Positions 18,615-27,387 of a stretch of 64,000 nucleotides of DNA are shown one piece after another (positions within the stretch are counted from its first letter, which is position 1; every line of letters starts with the position of its first letter). Below the pieces are notes generated by a model. That model worked only from the letters and a program-made list of their open reading frames with translations, did no database searches and had not been told where the DNA came from. The position numbers and the translations under genes were made by a program. The stretch comes from JABMMZ01 sp040386935 (GTDB lineage: Bacteria > Bacteroidota > Bacteroidia > NS11-12g > UBA955): NCBI GenBank assembly GCA_040386935.1, contig JAZKEQ010000025.1:1-64000 (forward strand), given 5' to 3'.

Positions 18615-18852
18615 AATGGTTTATTTTAAATGGTTATTAAGTTCTTATTTACTATCAAAATGATTGTTGTGAAGTTGTCATTTCCAATCCTTCTGATTTG
18701 CCTATTTGACGTTAGACAAAAAAAAGGTTGCAGCAAAAAAAGTAAATTCCTCTGCAGAAAATTAAAAACCCTTCGCCAATACTGGGGTTAAGTGTAGAAA
18801 AAAAATATTTTAAAACGTATCAGATGAAACTAAAATGTAGGAGCATATCAAA

Positions 18853-19860
18853 TTAATGACTGGCTACCGACTGATTCAGAAATTCAAGTGTATTGATATT
18901 ATCTGCATACTGCCATAATAAAGGTGCTTGTGTTGTGCCCAATGGAATGGCTTCAGTAATTGATAAATCATTAGATGCTACACATTGTATCTGTTCTCTG
19001 TTATCATCAATATACTTTTTTACTTCATCCGCATTGTCGTAATAGTGATAATTAAGGGTTCCTAAAGGTGCGTTAAGAGCATCCTTCTCCTGAAATATCA
19101 TAAACCCATTGTCGTAATGCTTGGTAAGATTCATTAATAAGATAGACTTGTGATAGATATAGTTATTGTAGAACTTATGATGATTAACATGGTCCATGTA
19201 TTTATCCAATGAAGTATACAAAAGGTGCAGGTCCATAGTGCGTGGCATTAAAATATGGGTCACATTGCGACAACCCAGACCATAATACTGGTAGATATCA
19301 TCAGCCAGACATTCAAGCTCTTCTTTGGTTTCCTTACCAGTTAATACAGCCATAGATGTTCTGTTTTTTCTGATCAGTGTAGCTTTATTTCTGAAATAAT
19401 AATCAAAATAACGCGCTGAATTGTTGCTGCCTGTTGCGATAATTTTAGCGGCATCATTTAATCTTTCAGAAATTTCGATGTAGTTGGCGTACTCAGTATT
19501 TATTTTTATTAAACTTTCGATGGCATACTTCATCAATATCTCATCTGTACTTGAAAGTTTAACGAGTGCTTTTCGCCCTGTCGCCAATACCGACAACAAA
19601 TCATGTAACCCTACAAAAGGAATATTACCGGCCATAATGATGCCCACTGCTTCCTTATCTTCTGTCATCACAGCGTCTTTCAACCAGTATTCAATATCAG
19701 AACGATTAAGCGCCTTACCCCAATTTTCTCCCGACATACGACTGTATGCCGGTGAGAACCATTGGTTGTGTTGCTGTGCCAGATCAATGATGTTATCAGG
19801 GATTTGCTTCAGGCAATCACCTAATGCTATGTAGTCGTTAATAAGGTTTTGTTTGTTCAA
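18853..19860 (-). CDS. Acyl-CoA reductase (LuxC family)
   Basis: A 335-residue NADPH-dependent acyl-CoA reductase family protein related to LuxC, with an aldehyde-dehydrogenase-like fold. The segment GIIMAGNIPFVGLHDLLSVL matches the nucleotide-binding region, VLATGRKALVKLSSTDE follows, and the presumed acylated cysteine is in YYGLGCRNVTHILMP. There is no luxD or luxE nearby, so it is not a luminescence locus; stand-alone copies are common in Bacteroidota. It has its own well-formed promoter. Confidence 0.85.
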   Translation of the reverse strand: MNKQNLINDYIALGDCLKQIPDNIIDLAQQHNQWFSPAYSRMSGENWGKALNRSDIEYWLKDAVMTEDKEAVGIIMAGNIPFVGLHDLLSVLATGRKALVKLSSTDEILMKYAIESLIKINTEYANYIEISERLNDAAKIIATGSNNSARYFDYYFRNKATLIRKNRTSMAVLTGKETKEELECLADDIYQYYGLGCRNVTHILMPRTMDLHLLYTSLDKYMDHVNHHKFYNNYIYHKSILLMNLTKHYDNGFMIFQEKDALNAPLGTLNYHYYDNADEVKKYIDDNREQIQCVASNDLSITEAIPLGTTQAPLLWQYADNINTLEFLNQSVASH

Positions 19861-19873
19861 AATAATACTGTAA

Positions 19874-19905
19874 CAAAAGTACGCATAATTCGTCTAAGCT
19901 TCAAA
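19874..19905 (-). promoter_or_regulatory. Promoter of the acyl-CoA reductase gene
   Basis: Minus strand: TTTG (19902-19905), 20 bp, TACTTTTG (19874-19881). The ATG at 19860 lies 13 nt downstream of the -7 element. Confidence 0.7.
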
Positions 19906-19938
19906 CATCACAAACATGCCATCAAAATGTGACCATCC

Positions 19939-19970
19939 TTTGTTTAACATTAAAAAAAAATGTAGGTTTG
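19939..19970 (+). promoter_or_regulatory. Promoter of the PorT-like barrel gene
   Basis: TTTG (19939-19942), 20 bp, TAGGTTTG (19963-19970). The ATG at 19976 is only 5 nt past the -7 element, so the message is probably leaderless or nearly so. This decides the start against the longer frame from 19916. Confidence 0.75.
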
Positions 19971-19975
19971 AAGCA

Positions 19976-20686
19976 ATGAAACACCACCTGCTCATCATTG
20001 GTTTCTTTTTCCTTTCAACCACATCAATTTTTGCCCAATTAGGATTCCGTATAGGTCCATCTGCAGCTTATATAGCTTCAAAACCCAATACAATTGGCAC
20101 GTTGCCTAACAATTTCAATTTCAGGTACAAATCAGGGTTTAGTGTTGGTGCTGCCATGTATTATGGTTTCAGCAACAAAGTTGGTGTATCATCGGGTTTG
20201 TACATCAATTCAAAAGGGTATCGCATATTCAATGACAGCAACAGAAATGGTGATGTATTGAAGCACAATCAAACCTATTTTGAAATCCCTCTGAACTTTG
20301 TTTATAAGCAACGCCTGAACAATGTGTCTTTTGTTAGAGAAAATATTGGGGTTACTTTTTGTTCTATGCTTTCATCCTCAGAATATGAAAATATTAATAA
20401 AGGTAACAATTTCAGAATCAATGAATCTTCAACCAACACTTTTTATCCCATGCTGAATCTTGGTATAGATGTAGGGAATGTCGCAAAGAATGGCAATGTG
20501 TTTGTATTCAGTGCGCTTTTCAGACAGGGATTTTCAAATAACAACAATCTGTTGAGTGTCTATAACAATAAGACAGGCACTACCCCATTATTCAATCTGG
20601 GTTTCAAAGGCAGCTACATCGGCATATCTATCAGCTACCTGTTCAATCTTAAGAATCTGAAGAAAGAAGAAGAATTCTTTTATTGA
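19976..20686 (+). CDS. PorT-like outer-membrane beta-barrel protein
   Basis: A 236-residue outer-membrane protein with signal peptide MKHHLLIIGFFFLSTTSIFA followed by QLGFRIGPSAAY, the typical opening of the PorT/OMP_b-brl_2 family. Alternating amphipathic strands run to the end (SGFSVGAAMYYGF, VGVSSGLYINSKGYR, YFEIPLNFVYK, GFKGSYIGISISYLF). The class has an 8-strand-like barrel; individual functions are mostly unknown. Start ATG 19976 is set by the signal peptide and the promoter directly upstream. Confidence 0.8.
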   Translation: MKHHLLIIGFFFLSTTSIFAQLGFRIGPSAAYIASKPNTIGTLPNNFNFRYKSGFSVGAAMYYGFSNKVGVSSGLYINSKGYRIFNDSNRNGDVLKHNQTYFEIPLNFVYKQRLNNVSFVRENIGVTFCSMLSSSEYENINKGNNFRINESSTNTFYPMLNLGIDVGNVAKNGNVFVFSALFRQGFSNNNNLLSVYNNKTGTTPLFNLGFKGSYIGISISYLFNLKNLKKEEEFFY

Positions 20687-20695
20687 TGAGTGGTT

Positions 20696-20880
20696 ACTAG
20701 TTACTAAGTTATTAGGTTAATAGTTATTTGTTATTGGGTTATTAGTTACTGCAAGTCCCGATACTTCGGGATTAGTCCAACACTTCGTTATCAGTTATTA
20801 AATTACTGAAAGTCCTGACACTTCGGGTTGGATTCCTAATAAAATCAAAAACCAAAAATCCTAATATCAAAAATCCCCTA
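20696..20880. repeat. Low-complexity TTAGTTATTA tracts with two diverged CCGATACTTCGGG hairpin units
   Basis: The gap between the barrel gene and queA begins with a run of GTTATTAGTTA-like words. Then AGTCCCGATACTTCGGGA (hairpin TCCCGA/TCGGGA, 20756-20771) appears, with a diverged second copy AGTCCTGACACTTCGGGT near 20811-20828, each preceded by a TTA(T/C)(T/C)AGTTA word. It looks like a decayed intergenic repeat; no gene is visible. Confidence 0.55.
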
Positions 20881-20897
20881 TCCCCTTAATCCTACTA

Positions 20898-21944
20898 TTA
20901 CAAAATCAACATTGCATCGCCATAGCAAAGGAAATTGTATTTCTTCTTAATGGCTTCTTTATATGCTTCCATGATGAATTCGTAATCACCAAAAGCTGCA
21001 GACATCATCAGCAATGTGCTTTCAGAATTGTGGAAATTGGTAATAAAAGTATTGGCAATTGCAAAATTGTGAGGAGGGAAAATGAATTTATCGGTCCATC
21101 CTGTACTTGGATTCAATAAGCCTGTAGATGATACTGAACTCTCCAATGCACGCATAACACTTGAACCTACGGCTACAATGCGGTGTTTATCAGCTTTTGC
21201 TTTATTTACTGTAGTGGCAGTAGCTTCAGATATTGAATAGCTTTCAGAATCCATTTTGTGCTTGGTCAGGTCTTCAACTTCAACATCTCTAAAGGTTCCA
21301 AGACCCAGGTGCAAAGTCACTTCAGAAAATTTAATACCTTTGATATCCAAACGCATCATCAACTCTCTGCTGAAGTGCAAACCTGCTGTAGGTGGCGCAA
21401 TAGCACCTTCTTCTTTAGCAAATATGGTTTGGTAACGTTCTTCGTCTTCTTTTTTTACGGGTCTATCAATGTATTTAGGAATTGGTGTTTCACCTAGTTT
21501 TCTTACAATTTTGTTGAATTCTTCCTTGTCTCCATCAAATAAGAAACGGATGGTACGGCCTCTGCTTGTTGTGTTGTCAACAACCTCTGCTACCAGATCA
21601 TCATCGCCAAAATACAATTTATTGCCAACGCGGATTTTACGGGCCGGATCAACCAATACATCCCATAATTTTAACTCCTCGTTTAATTCTCTCAATAAGA
21701 AAACTTCAATTTTAGCACCTGTTTTTTCCTTGTTGCCGTACATACGGGCCGGGAAAACCTTGGTATTATTCATTACAAATACATCGTTTTCATCAAATAT
21801 TTCAAGAATGTCTTTGAATTTTTTGTGTTGTATAGTCCGTGTTTTACGGTCTATCACCATTAATTTACACTCATCGCGTTGTTTAGAAGGATCTTGTGCT
21901 ATAAGGTTTGACGGTAATTCAAAGTTGAATTTTGATAATTTCAT
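20898..21944 (-). CDS. queA: S-adenosylmethionine:tRNA ribosyltransferase-isomerase
   Basis: Transfers and isomerises the ribosyl group of SAM onto 7-aminomethyl-7-deazaguanine in tRNA, giving epoxyqueuosine. The 348-residue length is typical. Family signatures include SNLIAQDPSKQRDECKLMVI near the N-terminus, VFVMNNTKVFPARM, ETPIPKYIDR and the AIAPPTAGLHFSRELM block, then EVTLHLGLGTF and FITNFHNSESTLLMM. No other queuosine gene is in the window. It has its own promoter. Confidence 0.96.
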   Translation of the reverse strand: MKLSKFNFELPSNLIAQDPSKQRDECKLMVIDRKTRTIQHKKFKDILEIFDENDVFVMNNTKVFPARMYGNKEKTGAKIEVFLLRELNEELKLWDVLVDPARKIRVGNKLYFGDDDLVAEVVDNTTSRGRTIRFLFDGDKEEFNKIVRKLGETPIPKYIDRPVKKEDEERYQTIFAKEEGAIAPPTAGLHFSRELMMRLDIKGIKFSEVTLHLGLGTFRDVEVEDLTKHKMDSESYSISEATATTVNKAKADKHRIVAVGSSVMRALESSVSSTGLLNPSTGWTDKFIFPPHNFAIANTFITNFHNSESTLLMMSAAFGDYEFIMEAYKEAIKKKYNFLCYGDAMLIL

Positions 21945-21972
21945 TGGGTTGTAATTAGGCTAAAAAAGGGTG

Positions 21973-22004
21973 CAAAATTAACATAAATTTGATACATAAA
22001 CAAA
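21973..22004 (-). promoter_or_regulatory. queA promoter
   Basis: Minus strand: TTTG (22001-22004), 20 bp, TAATTTTG (21973-21980), a full match to the Bacteroidota consensus, 28 nt upstream of the ATG. Confidence 0.75.
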
Positions 22005-22141
22005 AAAGAACCATTAAATAATTGGCAATACCCTGCATAATCAAAGCTTTATGGGCGGCCCTTTTAATTTAACCCTCCTTATTTTTAAATAGAATGTAGG
22101 TCGGTTTTAAAAAATGGCATAAACATTGTTAATTTGTAACC

Positions 22142-22651
22142 ATGAGATTAACAATTCTTACTTTTTTATTCATGCTTGGCACTGTGAGCGCCATGGCCAA
22201 CGACAGTACAAAACAAAAACAGGCTTTGCCTTCAGTACAAGTGAAAACATTGGATGGCAAGTCGGTAGACATAAAAGATTACGCTGTAAAAGGCAAACTC
22301 ACCATCATCTCTTTTTGGGCAACCTGGTGTGGTCCATGTATCAAAGAACTTGACAATATCCTCGATGTATATGATGAGTGGCAAAAAAAATACAATTGTG
22401 AAGTAGTAGCTGTTACAATTGATGATTCAAGAAATATTCCGAAAGTAAAACCGTTTGTTGATGGGAAAGGCTGGCCCTTCACTATCTTAACAGATGAAAA
22501 TAAGGATTTAGCACGTGCTCTTAACGTTAACAACCCACCTCAAGTGTTTCTAGTTGATCAGGAAGGCAATATTGTGTATACTCACGTTGGCTATACTGAA
22601 GGCAGCGAGTTTGACCTTGAAGCCGAAATGAAAAAACTAATTACCCCTTAA
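22142..22651 (+). CDS. TlpA/ResA-like periplasmic thioredoxin
   Basis: A 169-residue exported thiol-disulfide oxidoreductase. After signal peptide MRLTILTFLFMLGTVSAMA and a short linker, the thioredoxin fold carries ISFWATWCGPCIKELD with the WCGPC active site, the cis-proline region NNPPQVFLVDQEG, and VVAVTIDDSRNIPKVKPF as seen in TlpA/ResA proteins. Such proteins keep periplasmic cysteines, for example in cytochromes, reduced. A TTAATTTG element ends 5 nt before the ATG, another near-leaderless start. Confidence 0.9.
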   Translation: MRLTILTFLFMLGTVSAMANDSTKQKQALPSVQVKTLDGKSVDIKDYAVKGKLTIISFWATWCGPCIKELDNILDVYDEWQKKYNCEVVAVTIDDSRNIPKVKPFVDGKGWPFTILTDENKDLARALNVNNPPQVFLVDQEGNIVYTHVGYTEGSEFDLEAEMKKLITP

Positions 22652-22674
22652 TCCAATTAATTTAAAATATTGAG

Positions 22675-22707
22675 AAGCCCTTCGTTTTATGCGGAGGGCT
22701 TTTTTTA
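22675..22707. terminator. Terminator between tlpA-like and carbonic anhydrase genes
   Basis: AAGCCCTTCG and CGGAGGGCTT pair around TTTTATG, followed by a T run on the plus strand. The T run overlaps the stop codon of the convergent carbonic anhydrase gene. Confidence 0.85.
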
Positions 22708-23322
22708 TGCGTTGCCCGCCAATGGTACTGCCACTGATTCCTTCAAAATATCGTGTAACACACCATCTTTTAAATCATAAACCCATCCGTGTAAATCTAA
22801 TTCATCTCCGGTTTCCAGCTTTGACTGTATTAAAGGAATCTGACTGATTTTATTCACCCCTTCAATCACATTCAATTCAACCAGTTTCTTTAATTTTTCA
22901 TCTTCGGTATGTAAATGATGAAAGGTGTGTCTGTGTTGTTGATACACATCCTTTATTTTTTTTAACCACACATCCATATTACCAAAACTGTCATCGCTTA
23001 AAGCAGCTTTGATACCACCACAACCATAATGACCGCAAACAATGATGTGCTTAACTTTAAGGTACTCCACCGCATACTGTACAACACTCATCAGATTGAT
23101 ATCGTTGAGATCTACAACATTGGCGATATTCCTGTGAACAAACATCTCACCCGGTTCAGTATTGGTGATTTCATTGGCCGGCACCCTGCTGTCAGAGCAA
23201 CCTATCCACAAAAAATCAGGCGTCTGAATTTGGGCCAGTTTTTCAAAATAATGTTTGTCATTCATTACTTTGTCCATCGCCCAGGCCTTATTTTCCAGTA
23301 ATATCTTATCTATAATATTCAT
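22705..23322 (-). CDS. Beta-class carbonic anhydrase (SulP-linked)
   Basis: Interconverts CO2 and bicarbonate. The 205-residue protein has the zinc-site motifs of beta-carbonic anhydrases: LWIGCSDSRVPANEI (Cys and the Asp-Arg dyad), FVHRNIANVV and IIVCGHYGCGGIKAAL (His and second Cys). The ATG directly follows the SulP stop codon with no spacer, so the two are translated from one message. A second, different beta-carbonic anhydrase is at 42187-42837. Confidence 0.95.
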   Translation of the reverse strand: MNIIDKILLENKAWAMDKVMNDKHYFEKLAQIQTPDFLWIGCSDSRVPANEITNTEPGEMFVHRNIANVVDLNDINLMSVVQYAVEYLKVKHIIVCGHYGCGGIKAALSDDSFGNMDVWLKKIKDVYQQHRHTFHHLHTEDEKLKKLVELNVIEGVNKISQIPLIQSKLETGDELDLHGWVYDLKDGVLHDILKESVAVPLAGNA

Positions 23323-24858
23323 TTAATCTATGTTTTTGAAAATGCAATTTGGTTTTGTCGCTGTTTTTTTAACCGATATCTTGATATTCATATTGCGTGC
23401 TGAAATAATGAATTCATCAATGGTTTCAATGATATCTGCATCTACGAAATCTGCTTTTGTGGTATCAATTAACAGATTTGAGTTCCATGGAATTGAATTC
23501 AGCAGTGTTCTCAGATACTTTTTATTCAGGAAAGAAACATCTTTATTGAAGCGCAGCAGATAATTATTTTTATCGTTGAACAACATGATGGAAGTTCTGT
23601 AATTGCTGACTACCACAAATCCAATTCCCGATACTATACCGATGCATATGCCTATTAATAAATCGGTAAATAAAATGGCAACGATGGTTATCAGAAAAGG
23701 TAGAAAACGATTGAAACTCTTTTTTAGTTCAATGTTGAACATGGTAGGATTAGCCAACTTATAACCCACATGTATCAATATGGTAGCCAATGCCGCTTTT
23801 GGAATAATATTGATAAAAGGTGCCAATAAAAATATACTGAGTAACAACAATATACCGTGTGATATCGTAGATGTTTTGGTTTGTGCGCCTGCATTGATAT
23901 TCGCTGAAGTTCTTACTATAACTGCTGTCACCGGCAATCCACCCAGCAATCCGCTGAAAATATTTCCAACACCTTGTGCTACCAACTCTTTATTCGGTGG
24001 TGTTACTCTTTTCATAGTATCTATTTTATCACCTGCCTGTATGTTCAATAGTGTTTCAATACTTGCTATTAAAGCAATGGTGATGGCCAATTTCCATACA
24101 TCAAAATTGCCAATAGTCGTAAAATCCGGGAAAGCCCAATTTTTAAGACTTTCAGCTCCTATACTTGGCACATCGCTTAAATGGAATCCCTTAAGCGCAT
24201 AATCGGGCATATATAGAATCAATAACTGATTGATGCCAATACCTGCAACAACTACTACAAACTGAGATGGGACAATTCTGAAAAATCCAAACTGCTTCAA
24301 TTGCTTTGAATCCCAGAAATACAATATAAAAAATGAAACCAATGTAATCGTTATAGCTGCAGGATTAATTTCCATTAAGGCATAAAAAATTTCTGAAAAC
24401 GTATTGTGCCCGTCAGATTGAATAAATTCTTCGTGGCCTTCTGCTATAAAATCATAACCCAATGCATGAGGTATTTGCTTAAGCAGCATTATCAAGCCGA
24501 TCGAAAAAATCATCCCGCTAATAACAGATCCGGGAATAAAATCACCAAACACCCCTGCTTTTACTTTGCCTAAAATAATTTGAAAACAACCTGCCAATAC
24601 TACAGCCAAAAGAAATGCATGAAAACTTGGCACTGCCTGCAATCCATTGATAACAATGATGGTAAGACCTGCTGCCGGACCACTTACACTGGTGTGTGAC
24701 CCACTAAGTAGCCCAACAATAATAGCCCCTGAAATACCGGCAATGACACCTGATACAATAGGTGCGTTACTGGCCAATGCAATGCCCAAACATAAGGGCA
24801 AGGCAACTAAATATAAAACCAGTGAAGCCCGTATATCCTGTTTAAAAGTCGATTTCAT
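23323..24858 (-). CDS. SulP-family anion transporter (probable bicarbonate or sulfate uptake)
   Basis: A 511-residue inner-membrane transporter of the SulP/SLC26 family. The N-terminus DIRASLVLYLVALPLCLGIA leads into ~11-12 helices, including SGSHTSVSGPAAGLTIIVI (the substrate-site proline/glycine region). A C-terminal STAS-like domain (~425-505) contains NLLIDTTKADFVDADIIETI. The gene directly precedes a beta-carbonic anhydrase with zero spacing, as in BicA/SulP-carbonic anhydrase pairs, so bicarbonate is the more likely substrate by context; sulfate cannot be excluded. Confidence 0.88.
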   Translation of the reverse strand: MKSTFKQDIRASLVLYLVALPLCLGIALASNAPIVSGVIAGISGAIIVGLLSGSHTSVSGPAAGLTIIVINGLQAVPSFHAFLLAVVLAGCFQIILGKVKAGVFGDFIPGSVISGMIFSIGLIMLLKQIPHALGYDFIAEGHEEFIQSDGHNTFSEIFYALMEINPAAITITLVSFFILYFWDSKQLKQFGFFRIVPSQFVVVVAGIGINQLLILYMPDYALKGFHLSDVPSIGAESLKNWAFPDFTTIGNFDVWKLAITIALIASIETLLNIQAGDKIDTMKRVTPPNKELVAQGVGNIFSGLLGGLPVTAVIVRTSANINAGAQTKTSTISHGILLLLSIFLLAPFINIIPKAALATILIHVGYKLANPTMFNIELKKSFNRFLPFLITIVAILFTDLLIGICIGIVSGIGFVVVSNYRTSIMLFNDKNNYLLRFNKDVSFLNKKYLRTLLNSIPWNSNLLIDTTKADFVDADIIETIDEFIISARNMNIKISVKKTATKPNCIFKNID

Positions 24859-25010
24859 ATTGTCTCAAAAAAAACAAAGAAACGACATTTATGGATTTAA
24901 TTTTTAACTCAATTTGGCACTTTAGAATATTCGTATTGAGTTTTAGTCAAAATTGTATGCTAATCAATAAGAAAAAATCAGTTTATTTTAAATACAGAAA
25001 AGTAAATACA

Positions 25011-25394
25011 CTAATAGCTGTAATTGCGTGAATAGCCTGTACTATCAATGTTCCAATTCAATGTTACTTCTGCCCTATCATATTCACTATGTGAATCAAA
25101 TTTTGAAAACCATGCTTCCTCAATCTGGCTTTCTCCGGGATTCAATGATGAGAATATCATGGTACCGGTTTCAATGATGGTATTGCCTTTTTTAATTTTC
25201 ACATACGCCCAACATCCTCCTGTTAATTGAGAATTATTGACGACCGTTAACTGAATTTTGGCAAACCCGCTTCCGGGATTGTTGATTTTATTGCAATTGG
25301 TAATTGCAAATGCATTTTCATAACTGGCGCTGTTGTCTTTTGAACAAGCGTTCATCAACAGAATGATGATAAGAAACACAGAATATCTTTTCAT
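25011..25394 (-). CDS. Small putative lipoprotein, unknown function
   Basis: A 127-residue protein with a lipoprotein signal (MKRYSVFLIIILLMNAC, lipobox cysteine at residue 17). The mature part has an immunoglobulin-like beta pattern: AKIQLTVVNNSQ, CWAYVKIKKGNTIIETGTM, LNPGESQIEEAWF, AEVTLNWNIDS. This resembles FxLYD-type domains. It stands alone between the SulP operon and a porin gene. I do not recognise the family with certainty. Confidence 0.55.
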   Translation of the reverse strand: MKRYSVFLIIILLMNACSKDNSASYENAFAITNCNKINNPGSGFAKIQLTVVNNSQLTGGCWAYVKIKKGNTIIETGTMIFSSLNPGESQIEEAWFSKFDSHSEYDRAEVTLNWNIDSTGYSRNYSY

Positions 25395-25640
25395 GCAAAT
25401 TCTTTTATACTAAACTTGCAGCAAGTTTCCTGCCATAATTTCTACATACAATGGTCTATTAATTGCTTTTTTTTAATCACGAACTACTTCAACAATTCTC
25501 AGTATATGTTGAGAAACACCGGTATAGATAGTTCTTGCACAGGCATTATTTCAAAAAAATTTCAAGGTATTCGTAATTTCCGCGTTTACTTTACCCCGGC
25601 AATCTATTCTTCTTTGGAGAAAGTGTATCATTAATAACGC

Positions 25641-27026
25641 CTAAATGAATATTTGATATTGTAAAGTCAGTGCATTTTTCCTTGAACCTGATTGCACTTT
25701 TAAATTGGTATCCAGGTAATAAGTTGGTCGGTTTTGCCAATCAATACTGATTTTAGCTTTATGACCATTGATGAGCCAGTTGATGCCAGCATTGTACACC
25801 GTCATTTTCTTGCCATCAAGTCGATTGAAATCGGCCATAGTGGTAGAGATATAAGGCATTAATTGACCATGTGATTTTAATAAATCATTAGGCAACAAAT
25901 ACCCTAACTGACTGTAAATAACACTACCGGTTCCAAACATTGGAAAGGCATTACCAAATATCGGTCCTTGACCGCTGATGCTATTCGCAGCAGTAAGTGA
26001 AGTGGCATTGGCCGGATTCATGATGCCGTTGTAGCGCAAATAATTTGTACCATAATTGGTATTGAAATACCCTGCATATGCTGATATCGCTGTCCCCTTT
26101 TCTTTGTTTATAGGCATATCGAGAAAACTTTCAACAGCCAATAGCATCATGTTTTGGTATCCTATAGAATCGGTCATACTTGGACGGTTCCACATCGCAT
26201 TCTTTTGATAAATGGCTCCTACTGCAATATTGAAAATCTTTTTTTTGCCCAGATAAGTGCCATTCATGTAAGGCGTAGTGTGATTCTCATGCTCAAAAAA
26301 CTGCCACATGAGATAGGCTTGTAATTGCTTATGACGGCCTATTGAAGCAAAGCTTGAATATTGTGAAGCAATTGGGGCCGGACTTCCATTTGATGCGATT
26401 GGAAAAGGATCACTTAAACTGAAACGGTAATCGAGTTTTGAAACCTGGCCACGTGCATAAATACTGAGTTTGCGACTGAACTGATCAGTTTGATCAACTG
26501 TTGCTTGTGCAAATACAGGTACATCCATGGTCATTATTGTCCCTATACTCGGTTGAGAGAAGCGCGACAAACCATTTGCGATGGTTAATCCGCCTCCTAG
26601 TTTTAATCCATTGCCTTTGGTGACTTTATACTCACATAATGCATCGTGAAAAAAGGCCGCATTCTTGCGATTGGCTCCCACGTTATACTGAGCATTAAAG
26701 TTGTTCTGCCCGAATTGAAAATAGACAAATACTTTATCGGTAATCTGTCCGAATAACTGAATACGTGTTCTTCTTAATCCTATATCAAAAGTTTCATTGG
26801 CCCCAAGCCCATCTACCTTAGTACCGGGATTGCTTTGATTGTATCGCAACCATACCTGATTGGTGAATACGGCCTGAAAATAATGGGACCCTGATTCATT
26901 GAGAAAAAATTTCAAGGCTTCTTTATCGTTGCTTTTAGCAGGCAGCTGTGCTGTATTGGTGGTATTTTGCTGTGCAAATACCATTGAACATGAGAGCAGG
27001 AATATTGTGAAAAGTGATTGTTTCAT
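25641..27026 (-). CDS. Outer-membrane porin-like beta-barrel protein
   Basis: A 461-residue outer-membrane protein with signal peptide MKQSLFTIFLLSCSMVFAQ. The barrel shows alternating strands such as HYFQAVFTNQVWLRYNQ, LRRTRIQLFGQITDKVFVYF, KLSIYARGQVSKLDYRFSLS and LTLQYQIFI at the end. The pattern recalls Bacteroidota porins of the OprO/OprP (phosphate-selective) type, in which an LRRTRIQ-like strand is typical. I use ATG 27026, right before the signal peptide. The substrate is unknown. Confidence 0.7.
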   Translation of the reverse strand: MKQSLFTIFLLSCSMVFAQQNTTNTAQLPAKSNDKEALKFFLNESGSHYFQAVFTNQVWLRYNQSNPGTKVDGLGANETFDIGLRRTRIQLFGQITDKVFVYFQFGQNNFNAQYNVGANRKNAAFFHDALCEYKVTKGNGLKLGGGLTIANGLSRFSQPSIGTIMTMDVPVFAQATVDQTDQFSRKLSIYARGQVSKLDYRFSLSDPFPIASNGSPAPIASQYSSFASIGRHKQLQAYLMWQFFEHENHTTPYMNGTYLGKKKIFNIAVGAIYQKNAMWNRPSMTDSIGYQNMMLLAVESFLDMPINKEKGTAISAYAGYFNTNYGTNYLRYNGIMNPANATSLTAANSISGQGPIFGNAFPMFGTGSVIYSQLGYLLPNDLLKSHGQLMPYISTTMADFNRLDGKKMTVYNAGINWLINGHKAKISIDWQNRPTYYLDTNLKVQSGSRKNALTLQYQIFI

Positions 27027-27112
27027 TGTGAAATTCAATTGTAATAGGATTACAAAACAACAAAATTCGGTGAGGAGCTCCCTATTTCAAAATAATTAAG
27101 AAAATAAAATGC

Positions 27113-27144
27113 AAAAAAAATCCCATCCAAAAAGATGGGATTTT
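27113..27144. terminator. Terminator after the 52-residue basic protein gene
   Basis: AATCCCATC and GATGGGATT form a 9-bp stem with a 6-nt A-rich loop, flanked by a long A run (T run on the minus strand). It lies 19 bp past the stop codon of the small gene at 27163-27321. Confidence 0.8.
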
Positions 27145-27162
27145 AATTTGTATCAAATATGA

Positions 27163-27321
27163 TTATTGTGCTTGAGGTTGATCTTCTAAAACAATCCCTG
27201 AAACACCTTTATATGGTGATTGCACATATAATACAGACCTTACATTCTTCAGGTTAGTTTTTCTAACTCTGGTGAATTCTTTGTTACGTCTGTCTTTTCT
27301 CATTAATCTAGTAACTGCCAT
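27163..27321 (-). CDS. 52-residue basic protein with its own promoter and terminator
   Basis: A small ORF with start MAVTRLMRKDRRNKEFTRVR, a strongly basic first half and a C-terminus ending VLEDQPQAQ. It has no signal peptide or membrane helix. A consensus promoter (27343-27373), an ATG 21 nt downstream of the -7 element and a dedicated terminator (27113-27144) together argue that it is a real, probably well expressed gene. I do not recognise the family with certainty; the basic N-terminal half suggests nucleic-acid or ribosome binding, which is inference only. Confidence 0.7.
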   Translation of the reverse strand: MAVTRLMRKDRRNKEFTRVRKTNLKNVRSVLYVQSPYKGVSGIVLEDQPQAQ

Positions 27322-27342
27322 ATCTTTCTATTTTTAAGGGTG

Positions 27343-27373
27343 CAAATGTAATAAAAACTGTATTAAATACAAA
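27343..27373 (-). promoter_or_regulatory. Promoter of the 52-residue basic protein gene
   Basis: Minus strand: TTTG (27370-27373), 19 bp, TACATTTG (27343-27350), a full consensus match. Confidence 0.75.
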
Positions 27374-27387
27374 GCTTATTCAATTTT

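Noticed and set aside
25416..25634. 72-codon plus-strand frame between the small lipoprotein and porin genes
   Set aside because: Composition is unlike the neighbours, no promoter or homologous motif; most likely chance in AT-rich DNA.
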